Positions 1 to 12,884 of a stretch of 64,000 bases of DNA are shown in pieces. The notes beneath the pieces were generated by a model. It made no database searches, was not told the origin of the DNA, and saw only the letters and a list, made by a program, of their open reading frames with translations. This DNA is from Clavelina lepadiformis (taxonomy: Eukaryota; Chordata; Ascidiacea; Aplousobranchia; Clavelinidae): contig NC_135245.1 of NCBI RefSeq assembly GCF_947623445.1, forward strand, positions 18,359,501 to 18,423,500. Direction: 5' to 3'. Each line of letters opens with the position of its first letter. Position 1 is the first letter of the stretch. A program made the translations under genes and the position numbers.

Positions 1-2315
1 TTTCTACAACCTTTGCAAAGTCTTACAATACGCTTTTTGCAAAATTAGAAAATCTAGAGGGGATTATTGTATGCGAAGCATGCGTTAAAAATTTAGTTTC
101 AAAACCTAAATTTAAAAGGAGTTTGTATGCCGGTAATTCCTGTCAAAACATCAAAACTATCAAAACACTATTACACAAATTTATCATGATCATGATCATC
201 ATCTATTAAAAGCATGCAACAGCGTCACAGCTCACTTTTTGTCCTTGTCAACCACATATGATATAGTGTCAAAAATCACTGCTAGCTCACCCGTAGTTAT
301 ATTGATAAATAATTAATCTTACAACTATTAGGCTTGAACAAAGTCTAACAGGAAAGAAATAGTAGCCCAGATTTTGAGTTTTACAAGCGAAGCTGGGATA
401 ACGATCTTCCAGGACATACATATATATGACATACTTTTTGTTAAATTGCGTTATTGACTGTATTATTAAGTACTTTGCCAATAATGTGCAATCGTGCATC
501 CATGGTTAAATGAGCTAACAGCTACATTCTTTAAGAATAAAAATACACTTACAAGCAAATAGACACTACAGGCATATGTTAGGCCAGGGCTTTTCAAACT
601 TTTTTGTTTTTCGAACTCATTTTAGAAAGAAATTTCTATGCCACCACTTGATGGGTAGTCTACATGTTAATGATATTAAAACAATAAACATTCTTACACA
701 AATCTCAAGTAATATTTTTGTTTATAGCGATATCATACACACACGGGCGCCGAACTTGGGCGGACAGGGCGGATTTTTCCGCCCTGGATTTTTCTAACAA
801 ATAATAGCGATTTTACGTTCAAAAAGTTATGCAGTCAAATCCGGTTAATTGCATTTTGGATAATCGCATAAAGAGCACAAGTCCCAAACCATAGTCTATC
901 ATTTGTAAAGATAATAATTCGGTTTATCGCATAACAGTTTATTGCATAATCCGCTTAATTGAATAAAACTGAAGGTGATTTATTCGATTATTCAAAAGTT
1001 TTTAAAAGATAAAATTAAAAACAACGCGCACTGGGAGCGCACACGCAATGCGTAAGCTTTGTGACTTGTAGTGCGCTTTGTTACGAAACAATCAAACCAA
1101 CAATGCTAAATTTAAGCATTAACACGTGGCTGTCAATACGCAGACATTAACATTCGCACTGTTTTAGTTTGATTTAAGCGTTGCGTTAAGATGATGCCGT
1201 AATATGAGAAGAAGAATTACAAAACAAATAAGTTAAAAAAGACGACAACAATAAAGAAAGCTCTGCTGACGCAATCGCTGTGACAACACCAAAAAATAAA
1301 GAACTTCTACATGTACTTCATACAATTCGCCAATGACTACAGTTTGAAGGGGCAGACATGGCCACATTTGTTCATTTAAAAACACAAATGCAAGAAAGCA
1401 TGTTTTCATCTTTTGCGTGCTTGAATGAATGGATGATGGCAATACACAATAAACGTTAGTGTTTTGCGTGTTGACGTCTTTACACGTGACCGACTTCGCC
1501 CGTCAAGTAAGAAAGTAAGTGGAATTTTCACTTTTGCATAAACGCATAATTCGTTTAATCGCATAAAAAGGCTTGGCAAATTGACTACGCAATTACAGTA
1601 ACCGAATTCCACTGTATATGCTTTTGTTGGAAGTGTTTTCCCATCTCTGGTGTTACGTCTGTACAGACAAACATAATGACCAAAAATAACGTTGGGACGA
1701 CGCATGCGAAGAGTTTAAAGAGAATAGTGAGTGCAAAACTAGAAGTGGGTGCGGAAAATCACAGACGAGATACTTTACTGCAGGGTTGAAAATTTAAACG
1801 TTCTTAATTATGTGTCAAATAGAAGTATTTCAGTAATCGTTGCTGCTAATTTTGTTAGATCTGTTTCGTTTTTTTGATGCGAATAAAATAAAAACGAACA
1901 ACAAATAAATAATAGATAATGATTGAATAATGCGTATAACAACTAAAAGTAGGACGTATGGTAGAACAAAGAACATGCTCCCAGCGGTCCGTAGATGTTT
2001 GGGGAATTCCCAAACATCTGAACCCATTAACTTTTCCGCCCTACATTTTGTAAACTTCGGCGCCTATGCATACACATGCACACAATCCATGAAAATAACT
2101 TTACAGTAACAAAAGAACCGCATAATGAAACAGTAAAGCGAAAAAGAATTAACAAAAAACTATTCAATTTAAGTATAAAAGGTGAATCAGTTTTACAAGA
2201 ATAAAATTACATTTTTGCAACCTGCGGCCCCTAGTTTGAGAAGTCGTGTTATGCAACGAACAAGAGGTGAAATCACTGCATATTTTCATGTCTTTTTAAA
2301 TTCTGAAACTGGTAC
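1..2315. other. AT-rich non-coding stretch left of the Tudor exons
   Basis: I see no convincing exon here. The stretch should include later introns or exons of the minus-strand Tudor gene, but no motif let me place one. Much of it is taken up by the probable old hAT-type element described separately (586-2244), which itself seems to contain nested sequences with inverted ends. Confidence 0.4.
586..2244. mobile_element. Probable old hAT-type DNA transposon remnant with nested insertion
   Basis: The left end reads CAGGGCTTTTCAAACT. The right end, read inward, gives CGACTTCTCAAACTAGG, the style of hAT termini. The flanks are TGTTAGGC and TGTTATGC, an 8-bp target duplication with one mismatch. 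Inside, GGCGCCGAA near 748 and its inverse near 2060 suggest a second, nested element. No transposase motif was recognised. The ends are degenerate, so this call is tentative. Confidence 0.4.
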
Positions 2316-3233
2316 CTGAAAATTGCCATAATCAACAAAACAGACCGACCACTTCCCACTTGCAAGTTGACTTTCCACACGAGCACGATACCACTGACCA
2401 TCATCAGAAAATCGACACGTGCAGAACTTTCCTGCATGAACAATTTAGCAAAAATTTGCAATTCAATCTCTGCTTAATTTCTGAATGTTCGAAGTAAAGT
2501 ACAGAGACACTTCACGATTAAACAGTACTATAATATACCGATGTATACTGTATATGTTTATAGTAACTTGTTAACTTGAAGATGAAAGAAACCTATTAAA
2601 CTACTTTGTGTGATCTGAAGTCAGTATATAATAGAATACTGCAGTGTACAGGAATTATGCTGGGACATTTTATTTCTTTGAAATAAGCAAGGGTACATTT
2701 CATTAAGCTTCCAAAGCATGAATGCAATAGGTTATGTATAATATGCACTTAAATAGCCAAATGGATTTGTTCGTTGTGACAATTAACTATGTGGAAAGCA
2801 AAAGTATTATGTTGACTATCACTAACCTGGTTCAGTTGATTCCAGTGGTTGCAAACTGGGACAAATGGTTTGCAATTTAACTGACAACACATCGAGGTCA
2901 TTGCGCTTACTTTCATCTGCTTGTACCCAGACTACAAGCTGTCCTTCTGTAACCAAATTTAAATTCGTAACAAAACAGTGACCATTTACTAAAAACCTGA
3001 GCAATTTTCTTTGTTTTGACGAGAAGATTGTTGGAATTTGTTTTGTTGCAATACTTCATTGAATGATGTTTGTTATCCTGTTATTTCGTTTTTTTTTTGT
3101 AAAAATATTAAATGACTTAAAGCTAACAATACCGGGAACATTAGTATAAACAGAACTTACCTGAGCTAAAATTGACATCAGTCAGAAAGACAGCATAACT
3201 TTCACCTTCTTTCAAATTAAAACCATCAGCCAT
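2316..3233 (-). CDS. Tudor-domain-containing protein, N-terminal three exons (partial)
   Basis: Three minus-strand exons splice in frame: 3233-3161, 2988-2827 and 2431-2316, with GT donors and AG acceptors (351 nt, 117 residues). The chosen start reads MADGFNLKEGESY, with an in-frame stop nine bases upstream. Exon 2 resembles the SN-like N-terminal half of an extended Tudor domain (LVVWVQADESK followed by a helix-rich stretch). Exon 3 is a classic Tudor core: CRFSDDGQWYRARV and later VCFVDYGNFQ, with the aromatic-cage and DYGN signatures. Extended Tudor domains bind symmetrically dimethylated arginine, typically on Piwi-type proteins in germ granules. That role is inferred from the family. 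Later exons should lie left of 2316; I could not place them with confidence. The exon 2 acceptor (TTTTTAG) has a weak polypyrimidine tract but is the only choice that keeps frame. Which Tudor family member this is remains unknown. Confidence 0.75.
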
Positions 3234-6200
3234 ATCTACTTAGCATTTGCAAAACACATTTGATAACAATTCCACTGCTACAGAGTGCATAGTGTGTTTA
3301 CTGTAATTCTTTGTATAAAATAATCTACATACAGTACATTTGGGAATATCATTTCTCGTGATTTGTGAAATGAAATTATTTTTAAGTCTGTTTCAAGTGA
3401 TATTTTGGACAATTGCCTCACATGCATCAATGGTACGTGCAGTATACTTCACTAGTATAGTTCGGCAATATAATGTAGGCCATGAGTTGCCGAGATATTT
3501 CTAATTTGATAGAATGGTGGTTCTCACACTTTTTTCTGAGCGCCACATTTGGAAAAAAATTGCTGAAATTGCGACGCACCAGTGATAAAAAACTAGTAAA
3601 GACACATATTGACAGAGTTGTATGTATTGATACCACAATAAAAAGACACATATATATACCAATTTAATATGATGTGTGGGCATGCTTACTTTTACAAAGT
3701 TCATTGAAATTAGTGAAAATTTGTAAAACTGTAACTTGTGTTTCTCTTTCCACGTTTGTTCGTGTTCGATGTTTGGTTGCAATTGCTACCTTAGCGGAAA
3801 ATCTTGCCTTGCACAAATAATAAGACGTAGCGAAAGTTGTAGCCAATGTAGTGCTTTTTTCACCAAAGCTAGATATTCATCATTTGATGCAATCCAAAAA
3901 TCTTTCACATTTACGAAATTAAATTTCTTTTTCCTCAACAATTCTGTTCACAACTTGGTAAGACATTAATAAAGCTTTAGATGTGAGTTGCGTGAAGTGG
4001 CACATACACAAATTTCTTACCCACCAAGGCCACCATACCAAAAATTGTCTGCAGAAAATTATAATTCTTTATGGTGTGCTGCAAACAATTGTATGTAATA
4101 TAAACTGTAATTACACCAAATGTTCTTGAGATGCAGTTTCAAAATTTTCTGCAAGTTGGTGTGCAATAATTGCTATAAATTGCAAGTGGCTTTGCAAGTT
4201 AGAGTGTGTCAAAGATTGCAAGTGTCAAGTTATACTAGAGCCAGACTGAACAGTTATCCAGGAAAATAAACCGATAATCTTCTGGTGGTCTTTGGTTGTA
4301 CATAATCAAATGTGCAACCTCTACTACAAAGATTAAATGATAGAAATCCGGCACAGAAAGTTGGCTTTTGCATCAAGTTCCTGGTGCAGAATCGCCGTTT
4401 GGCTCTGTATTCTATGTTATAAGTATTACATTGGCGTGGCGCAAATTTTGGCATTACAACTTTTGTCATATTTATCCGGCACAGAGAAATCAAACTTTCC
4501 AGTAGGGGTTTCAACCTACATTTTCTATAGGCAAGGGATGCATATGTTCCAAAATGTATGTGCAAGTATCGATAGACCAAAGTGGAAAGATGGTCATTCA
4601 TTTTATTTTCGTCTTCTATGTGGTGAACGAAAAATTGTGCTGACGCAGGTGGTCGCAAACATATAGCAGTAATGACAATAATTTCCACAAATTAGATGAG
4701 CAAATGTGACAAGGCCTCGAGGGCAAAAACATGCATTACGGACTAATATGAGAATGTAAAAAAGTTATTAGCGACAGCACAGCCACCAAATCCAAATTAC
4801 AAAAAACATAACTCAAACACATTAATATAAAACAAAATTTATAAGCTGATAGTATGGCAGGCTTTTTAAATCGAACTTGTGCACATGTGCAAAGACATAG
4901 TTTAGCTTGACAACATGCACTAAAGGGTCATTTTTTTTTAAATTGTTCCTCAATATTTGAGGATCCAATTATTGGCTAAATTGGTTGTTGTTCAATAGCT
5001 CATAAACCAGTGTGTTGTGACTGCCAGGCTGCATTCCATATGAGTCACGCCAAACTAGGTCTCGCAGCATAAAATCAGTTTGACCTTGGTATGGTACGAA
5101 GCAAATACCCATTTTGGTTGTTTGTGGAAGTGCTTGTGCTGCAGTTTCAACTAGGCCTATGGCGGCAACGCAGTTTTTTGCAAATATGGTTGCAAACACA
5201 TTAATCTAAGCAGCTGCACACTGCAATTTTTATCAACGTGACCGGACCATGCAGTCGCGCATAACGGTTGAAAGCAGTTTCATTGAAATTTAGCAGGTAA
5301 GGTGTTCATCAACACAGACAAAATTAAATGTGCAAATATGACAAATTGGTATACTTCCTTAAACACAAAATGCCTCAAACATATGTGCAAGAAACAACTA
5401 GCCTATCTTACTAATTAAGTATTCTACCAGAAAATTTGTATGAAGCAAAAATCCAGCGTCGTTGGCTTAGGCTTAAATTATGCGAGATGGAGTGCACTAA
5501 AGTTTCAATTGTTTGTTTATTTTTATAAATTGGCATTTAAACAATCAGCTCTTTCTTGTTTACTTAGCGTGAAATTAAAAAAGTTTGGGGTGCACTATGA
5601 TGGATCACCAGCATTCTGGTGCCACACTTTCCATTATATTGCAGAAATGCACTTTCATTCTGTCACAATTTGTGGAGCAGAAGTCAAGGCTATGAAGTAT
5701 CCAAATCACTTTGTTTTTTTGCATTTTTGAACTAGACTAAATCTTCGGGAATTTGACAAGCCTTTCAAGCTACGAGAAAAACATTTTGGAGATATGGGTT
5801 AGCACGGCAATTGAAATAATCTATTTACACGAATCTACTTACAAAGTAACTATTTTACCGTATATGTAAGTCACGCAGCCTATTGTTAGAGATAGGCCGT
5901 AAGGTTTGGAGAATGGGTATGTAAAAAGTTAATTTTAGCTATTTAAGGTTTTATTGGAGTTAGATTTAGATTAGAAGGTTAATTTAGGTTGCTATGGTAT
6001 AACATTTAAGTTAGGTTTACAAGAAACTGTGAAAAATAGCTTTGAACGCACTATTTTTCCCAGTGAAATAGTGGCAGCCATCTATTTCATGGCCATGGAC
6101 GTACACATTTATACATAGTACTGTAAAAGTCCGTCGCGAGACTTCATTAATTACAGACATCAGAGAAAAAGCCACAATGACAGAAACCACGCGCGAAAGG

Positions 6201-6474
6201 GAGAGGTCAAAGTGGTGCTTGACCTTTATAACCATAAGGAAATGATACCATAGAAAACCTATAATAAAACTCTGATAAAAAGACTTTTTATGGTTATAGC
6301 CTATAATATAGGCCCTATATGAAAGGTGCTATTAAAAAAAAGTACAAGTGTCAAGTAAATAAATACCAAACAATATTGTAAACTTTTTTGCACTGCTAAA
6401 AAATTATTCAATATTTGCTAATTTTTTGGTTTTCTGTCTGTTCAAAAGTAAACTGTGGCTCGGTGATGAAGGAT
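3234..6474. other. AT-rich intergenic stretch, no gene recognised
   Basis: No open frame here has a recognisable motif or splice pattern, including a 144-codon minus frame near 4254-4688. A stretch starting near 3510 (GGTGGTTCTCACACTTTTTT) looks like a hAT-type left end, but I found no matching right end. Confidence 0.5.
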
Positions 6475-6791
6475 TGTGATGATATTATAAAATACAGATC
6501 ATATACGGTATCAGTGTCAAGTTAGACAACTTCGTTGTCATCTTCACAAGACAATAAACCGTTAAGGGGAACAATTAAGTCTGAGAGTGAGAAAATCAGA
6601 CAACGACCTTATGAGACTCATATATCATCATCAGCAATAAACATTTCAACAAGCAAACATTGTAGTGAAGTGGGTCAACCTGTCAAGTTCACGTCCCATA
6701 CACCACCCTTTTCATTACAAGTGTGGTGCCCCGAGTGAGGATCGAGAGAATTCTATACCGTATACGATCTGTATATTATAATATCATCACA
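6475..6791. mobile_element. MITE with 37-bp terminal inverted repeats and GGAT target duplication
   Basis: The ends at 6475-6511 and 6755-6791 are inverted copies matching at 35 of 37 positions, beginning TGTGATGATATTATAA. GGAT lies directly outside both ends (6471-6474 and 6792-6795). The element is 317 bp and non-coding. The superfamily is not assigned; a 4-bp duplication with long inverted ends does not point clearly to one. Confidence 0.8.
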
Positions 6792-7378
6792 GGATTATTA
6801 GTTGGGCACTGATTGGTTTGTCACCTCTAATCACATCACAATGTATTGTTTCCTAGATAATCGTTCATTAGCGCAGCTTGAGTCTCCTTCCGAACAGTCT
6901 CACTTTTACCAGTTAGTTTAATCCTTATTTTGTTTACATGCTGAATTCTGGAACAAAAGAACAGGACCAGCAGCAAATGTAGCCTACGAGGTATATATTA
7001 CCAAAACACATACAATCGCCACCAACGTTAACATTAATAAGTTAATAATCACCATCAACGCTTCAATCGTAAATTTTTTGTTCACTCATAAATTGTCATA
7101 GCTTAAAACGTTATAGCCAATATTTCTACTACGAGTACATAGAGTTATTCCAGTGGTAATTTATTCGTTCGAACTGATAGGCACTGTTTCTTTCTCTCAT
7201 AAAAGTGACGTTGGACTTAGACAAAAGATTTTATTATTCAAAGCGCTTATCCTGTTCTGTAAGTTTATCTTAACGCAATGTCTTCTCTTTACCTCAGATG
7301 ATGCAACACTTTAATGATTTTATGAGCTTGCTTCGGACATTTACGTAACGGGTTTTATGACTTTTGAAGAAGCGTTAG
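6792..7378. other. AT-rich intergenic stretch, nothing recognised
   Basis: I see no coding, RNA or repeat structure between the two MITEs. Confidence 0.5.
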
Positions 7379-7614
7379 CGGAAGATTTCCCAACCGGGGC
7401 CCTATAGCCTCCTGGGGGGCCACGAGCAGATGCCTCCCTAGTGAGTTACAGTGTGATAGTAGGGGAAGACGAGGCAAAGCGGGACACGGGTTTCTCACAT
7501 TTTTGTGTTTGCTGTGAAAAATTAAGGCTACTGCACACGCAGTAGTGAAGTAAGAGTGTTTTGCAATCAACAATTTTATTGATGAGCAGGTGGCCACGAA
7601 AGGTTGAGAACCAC
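7379..7614. mobile_element. Degenerate hAT-type MITE
   Basis: The left end reads CGGAAGATTTCCCAACC. The right end read inward gives GTGGTTCTCAACC followed by TTTCGTGGCC, a familiar hAT-terminus style. The flanks are AGCGTTAG (7371-7378) and TGCGTTAG (7615-7622), an 8-bp duplication with one mismatch. The 236-bp body is relatively GC-rich and has no coding signal. Confidence 0.5.
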
Positions 7615-8546
7615 TGCGTTAGAGAAACAAACCAAGAAAAATAAGATGCATCTGCTTAACCAAGATTAAACAGTGAAAGTGTCACAAAAACACCTTTTAA
7701 GTCAATGAAGCGTTCAGTGCGTCAAAGTTACAAGTAAATACCCTATTTTCACGATGTCAGTAAACTTCAACCAAAACTGTGTAAGATTATCAACAACTAG
7801 TTTCAGTTGCAGAAAAAGTGCAAGGTGTAGCCTACAAGTAGTAGACTACTTATGACATTGATAGCTCTGCTCATCACGTATTACCTGAAGTGGAAATAAC
7901 GCACTTGCTTGTTATTTACCAAGTACTGTAGTATACTTGTAACATCGCCAATTTTCTGCAGCGTTCTAAATTTTGTTTCAGGAAACGGTGCACTACAATT
8001 ATTCGTCCCGACATCACCTGCGACTATTACAAAACCTACCTTGACCTGTTATAACTAAGCAGTTTGTCTGACGACGTAAATTAGAAGCTTATTTTATAGA
8101 TAGTTACTGCACTAAAATTATGTGGCAATGTACACTACTGAAAAGGCTGTATAGTAGAGAAGAAAACGGCCGAATTAAGCTGGGTAGTGCTCAGCTGGGA
8201 TTTCAATTAGCTCAGACGATGCATTTGGTTTAAGTTAGCAAGGGAATCACTAATATAGGGAAAATTTGTTCTCAGAAATTCGCTTGAAATGGGTAATTGT
8301 TTTAGAAATTGTGACAGCCAATAGTTTATGAATAGCAATATAACGAAACAGTGAAAACGGTGTCTTTAAAGTACATTTCGCATGTACAAAAATTCTCAGT
8401 GCAAGGTCATAAATACCACTGAATAGGCAAAATTTCAAACGAGTGTGTTTGCGAAAACAAAATGCAAAAAATTGAAACAAAGCCATCGAAACCGCGAGAA
8501 ATCAAAACTTTGAAACACAACAACTAACAATAGAGTGATCACAACA
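7615..8546. other. Region downstream of FANCL, no gene recognised
   Basis: This stretch lies beyond the FANCL stop codon and probably holds its 3' untranslated region. No clear second gene, RNA or repeat was seen. Confidence 0.5.
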
Positions 8547-11500
8547 TCAAGTTGGGAGAACGTTAAGCTTAATAGGGCTTGTACAATAGGGGCATTCCCC
8601 AAACATGACGTTAAAGCTTTGCTTGGCTCCTGGCACACTTTTTATCCATTCCATCAAACACTCATGATGGTATCCTTGTCCACATCGCTGATCAGCACAT
8701 ATCTGAAACGTAAATTGTTTTTGTAAAAGTCACAGAAAATGTTTGTGAAGAATAGCTCCTTTTATATGGCACTGTAATGGCATAATCTGGTATTGAAACA
8801 ATTTTTATTAAATTTTACTGATGAACGATAACAAAATATATGAACGTTAGTTCAGTTAATATAATAGAGGAAGCATCTGTACTTAAATATTCATACTTTA
8901 GCAAAGTTTAACTTCGACCGCCTCCAAATCAATCGCGAATATGTTTTAAAAACAAAGTGAAGCATTTTTAAACTAACTTCGGCAAGTACAAGAGAAATAA
9001 TCCCAACCTGATCGGGAATATTGGTGCCGAGACGATACGAGTAACAGATCCCACATTGAAGAGAGAGGTCATGCGGATGGCTGGAATCTTTGACGGGAAA
9101 TTCAATTTGCAAAATGCTGCTTAAATTCTGTTCCAAAATAGACATAGATTTAATAAAACGAAAACTAATCACATTATCTTGGATTAATCAGTTGCCTTTG
9201 AAGTTACCACATTTACTTAAATAGAAGGCAATGGTTTAAATTTTACAAAACCATTTGAATCAAGGGCGCTTTTTAATCAAGTAAATATGATATGAATGTA
9301 AGTCACTAAAGACTAAATCATAAACATTAAATATGGACAAAACTGCAGACTTGATCCAAGGCTTGATTAGAGTATAAACTTGATATTTGTTAGTGCAGTA
9401 CAGTTAAAGTTTGCATTTTAAGTAAATTACATAGGCTATATGTTACGGAAGCAATGCTGTTAGAGCTAATTAACAAAATTAGGGTCTGATGTCCGAAATT
9501 ATTGCATTTTGGCACTCAAACAATAGCATGCACCATTGACTACAAAAGAGTTGCCGATTAACTAATGATACAGATATATATAAACTAAACTTATAATTAG
9601 GGCGATTATTTTTTGACTTGTCAAAAAAAGTCAAAAATTTGTCAAATTTAGAGCATTAGGTCAAAAAAGGTCAAAATTGTTTATAAAGTCAAAATGTTTT
9701 ACCAAGTCAAAATTGTTTACAAACTGCATTTTCGTGGTGTCTTAGAGGTTGCACTGTTGGTGAACTTGTCATTTTACATTGTACACCTTGTAACCTACTT
9801 TATACTGTTGTAAATGGCCCATTGTCTACTTATTGTGAATCAGCTCTTGCTTCTGCTTTGCTTTAGATAGTTCAATAACTTCATGCATCTTTAGTTTAGA
9901 CAAATGTATTGAACAGTTTTTGTTGTGTCTTAGTTGCAGTTTTTTTGGCAGTGATTTGTAATTAGCTCATATCCTTTTTCAGAATAGGCTAGGTCTGTGT
10001 TCACATTTTTGCCTTTATTTACTACAATAAATTTTAACTTTTTGTACAATAATGCGTAATTTAACTACTTGAATTCTTCATATGTCAAAATTTGTCAAAA
10101 AAAAGTTTTTTAATGTCAAAATTTTCAATTTTTAGGTCAAAAAATAATCGCCCTACTTATAATGTTAACTTAATATTGCTATGCTAGTTAACTTAATTAT
10201 GTAAAACTCATAGATAAAAGTCGTTAATTCACAAGAGACCTGATAAACGGAAAGTAATTCATTCCAATCTTCCGATTTATCATGATAACGATCTCGTATT
10301 TCTGAAACAGCCCAATCAGCTCCGAGAAAATGGCAGTCTGGAAGAACTCCGCAGTTCAGTGGATCTATGGTGAGCTGCAGTGAACTGCTACGGCCTAATA
10401 TTTAAAAAAAAAAACACTCAAAATTTGAAAGACTAAAGAGAACTTGTAAAATCAAGTCATACCAAGCGCAATTCGAAATGAAAATGCTGCAAAATTAGGA
10501 TTTTCAGGTTCCAAGATCCAAGTCTTTTGATTCAGTTCATCTACTTCCTCCCAGAACCTTTGATATTGCTGCAAAGCTGTTTTGAATTGGTCATGTAGAA
10601 TGATCAGGTTTGCTCCTTCTGGCCACAGTGGTTGAAATGGAGCAGGAAGAACAGATTTCACAGTGGGGGCCGCCTTGGGATACTCAGGTGTAAGTTCAAT
10701 GTGTAAAATGTGCTCCCTGTCAGCTTCATCGTGAAATTTCACACCAATCTGCTGAAAGTCTTCACTTATGCTAATAATTTTGTCCCATTTGAGATCCTGA
10801 ACACAAAATCATTACAGAATTCAAAAGATCAAAAGATGAAAGTAAATTTTACACAAACGGTTAAGCTGGATTCTGAGGCCTCATTCGCGAATGGCATATG
10901 CCATAGTCTAGCCTTGATTTTATCAAGCCAGCAGGCAGTGTCTGCCAGAACGTGTCTGCTGGCTTAACTCAGGTTGGAAAGTGTGGCACCTGCATGCACA
11001 TGATTGTTTCACATGCACACTGATATTTACATCTTTCAACAAATGATTATTTGCTTAAAACTACTTTCCAGTCGGGTTGGTGAGCAAGAATACCTGCTGA
11101 CCTGCAAATGACGTAACAGGACGTCATAGTAGTCAGGTTGCCAAACTCCATCTTCCTCGTCAACAACACAATTTTCCAAAAGTAATTGCAGTTCTGATAA
11201 AAACTGATTAATAGTCGCACACTTGTGCAAACGCTGGTGGAGAAGGTCAAGATGGTTTCGCAGAAGATGACGTAATCTCCAGTCACAAGATATTCTGTAG
11301 AAAACGCCAAAATTCAGGGACAGACATCTTGACAGGCTAATGTTAGGCTAACCATTTAGGCTGCCTTTATTTTGCTACCAGTACGAGACTTTAATCGTGA
11401 AAACAACTTTTTTTAGTCCAGCTGCTCAGCTCAAATTGAACCTTTTCACTTAACTGGTTACACTACCGTAGGTAGCCTATAACAGAAAGCGCCAAGTTAC

Positions 11501-11647
11501 GATTCTACATTTTATTTGAACACACCTGGCATTTTTGCAACCGTCAGAATTCAAGTGGCTAATCCGAATTCTGTAGGACTCTCCTTTCGCGGAAACAAAA
11601 CCTTCATATTTTGTCTTGCAGCGATCTAGCGGAATGAGATCAACCAT
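8547..11647 (-). CDS. FANCL: FANCL, E3 ubiquitin-protein ligase of the Fanconi anaemia pathway (complete, six exons)
   Basis: FANCL is the RING-type E3 that, with the E2 UBE2T, mono-ubiquitinates FANCD2/FANCI in interstrand-crosslink repair in the nucleus. Exons on the minus strand, in order: 11647-11526, 11294-11102, 10796-10463, 10394-10240, 9127-9008, 8702-8547. All junctions have GT/AG ends and the phases agree. The total is 1080 nt, 359 residues plus stop (human FANCL is 375). The start is the ATG of MVDLIPLDRCKTKYEGF, which aligns with the human N-terminus (LLLPQNRSKTVYEGF). Exons 3-4 encode the central substrate-binding region, with WDK near its start and KTWILEPE and FLGADWAV later. 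The C-terminal RING keeps all eight expected zinc ligands: C293, C296, C310, C315, H320, C323, C345 and C348. W327, the E2-contacting tryptophan, is also kept. Intron 4 contains a hAT-like MITE. The identification rests on remembered human sequence. Only untranslated ends are unresolved. Confidence 0.95.
9598..10155. mobile_element. hAT-type MITE in FANCL intron 4
   Basis: Perfect 20-bp inverted ends (TAGGGCGATTATTTTTTGAC) are flanked by an exact 8-bp duplication, CTTATAAT (9590-9597 and 10156-10163). The 558-bp body is rich in GTCAAAA motifs and carries no transposase. An 8-bp duplication and TAGGG-type termini fit the hAT superfamily. It sits wholly within the intron between FANCL exons 4 and 5. 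Confidence 0.88.
10918..10965. repeat. Small intronic inverted repeat
   Basis: AAGCCAGCAG and its inverse CTGCTGGCTT lie about 20 bases apart inside FANCL intron 2, enough to form a 10-bp hairpin. No function is implied. Confidence 0.5.
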
Positions 11648-12043
11648 AGCATAGCAAATTCATACAAACATAAAGCCAAGCGTCAAAACCACATGACGTT
11701 CGATAACTGCAAACTTTACCAAAATCAATAGTGACTTATGACAATAGTGACAATTATGACTTGACGGAAACCTTCTACATCTTTACAGAAACTGCAATGC
11801 AAACTCAATTTTTCCCTCGATATAAACATCTTATAAAATAGTGAATTGCGTTTAGTTAGGCTTACCATAATTTTGTTGTGATTTGGTTTATTAAACGCTC
11901 TTAAACAGTGTCAAGGTACGCTTAATAAAAGTAATAAAAAAATAATCGTATAAGTTTCTGAAATAGCGTCAGGTACATTCTAAGCAGTGTAGTTCGCAAA
12001 TAAGAAGCGGTAAGTATTCGAAATCAGTAATCACATGTTTTTG
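11648..12043. other. FANCL upstream region
   Basis: AT-rich sequence upstream of the FANCL start codon; it should include the promoter and 5' untranslated region. No distinct element was recognised. Confidence 0.45.
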
Positions 12044-12884
12044 TTAATTTATGGTAGAATTGAGTTCTTTTGGGTTCGGTTCGTAACTATGTTCACATTT
12101 TTCACACTTTTGCGGTTTGTATCTGTTTTTGATGTGTTGTAGCGAGAATCTGGTACAACAACATCGTATATATGCTCCCTCACATTCCTCGCAATAGACC
12201 GGTTCTTCAAAGTCTGGAGTTGTTGATTGTGTATCTTTACTTCTTCGAATTCGAATGTATTTGTTGCATGCGCATCGGACAGATGTCGAACTGCCTATTG
12301 GCAAAGCAGAAAAGTCATATGAAGGGTGATCATGCTTATTTCGTTGTTTTTCTGGATTTTCTTGATTTCCGTTCGAGTCCCCGCTGATGTCCTTTCTCTT
12401 GTTGCCTCTGCTCTCATTCTCCTCCCGTTCCGAGGGTCGTTCGTCCGAGTCGAGCTCCTGATTCTCCTCCAATGGCAGCCCCGTTTTTACTCGGCTCTTC
12501 CTCGCGCCTCTGGCGCTTGTTCCCTTTGCTCCTCGTCGTGGCTCATTTGTTTCTACATGGGCAGAAACCTCTTTGTGATTATCACCGGGGGGGGGGGGAG
12601 GGTGTTGTTCTTTCCACGTCGGATTCTTCATTCTGAGCAGTCGTCATCGGGATATCTCGTTCACATGCACTGTTGTTGTCTACTTGTATTCTCTTCGGGC
12701 ATTCCTTGAATTTATGTCCCTGTTCTGTCCAATAAGAGCATGTTTGGATTTGTCCGTTATAGCTTACCGCACATCGGAGTTTGCCCAGGTATAAGTATGA
12801 CGGGAGTTGGTATCGTTTCATCGTTTTCTTGTTGACTTTATAGATTCGTCTTCCGTTTTTGATTCCATATTCCATATCACCTCC
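12044..12884 (-). pseudogene. Retroelement ORF1/gag-like zinc-knuckle remnant (fossil, family undetermined)
   Basis: The minus strand has two overlapping open frames. One carries a basic, CCHC-knuckle-like segment following LPSYLYLGKLRCAVSYNGQ, a context seen in nucleic-acid-binding ORF1 or gag-like proteins. The other is a highly charged region ending in a cysteine-rich segment (VYCEECEGAYIRCCC). A G/C homopolymer lies where they overlap. The element looks broken, with at least one break, and it ends abruptly at about 12884 against an oppositely oriented LINE fragment. Whether it belongs to a LINE or another retroelement cannot be told from this piece. Confidence 0.4.

Noticed and set aside
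3510-3870. hAT-type element start (GGTGGTTCTCACACTTTT)
   Set aside because: Only one possible end was found; no inverse partner or target duplication.
4254-4688. 144-codon minus-strand open frame
   Set aside because: No recognisable domain, no splice context and composition like the surrounding AT-rich DNA.
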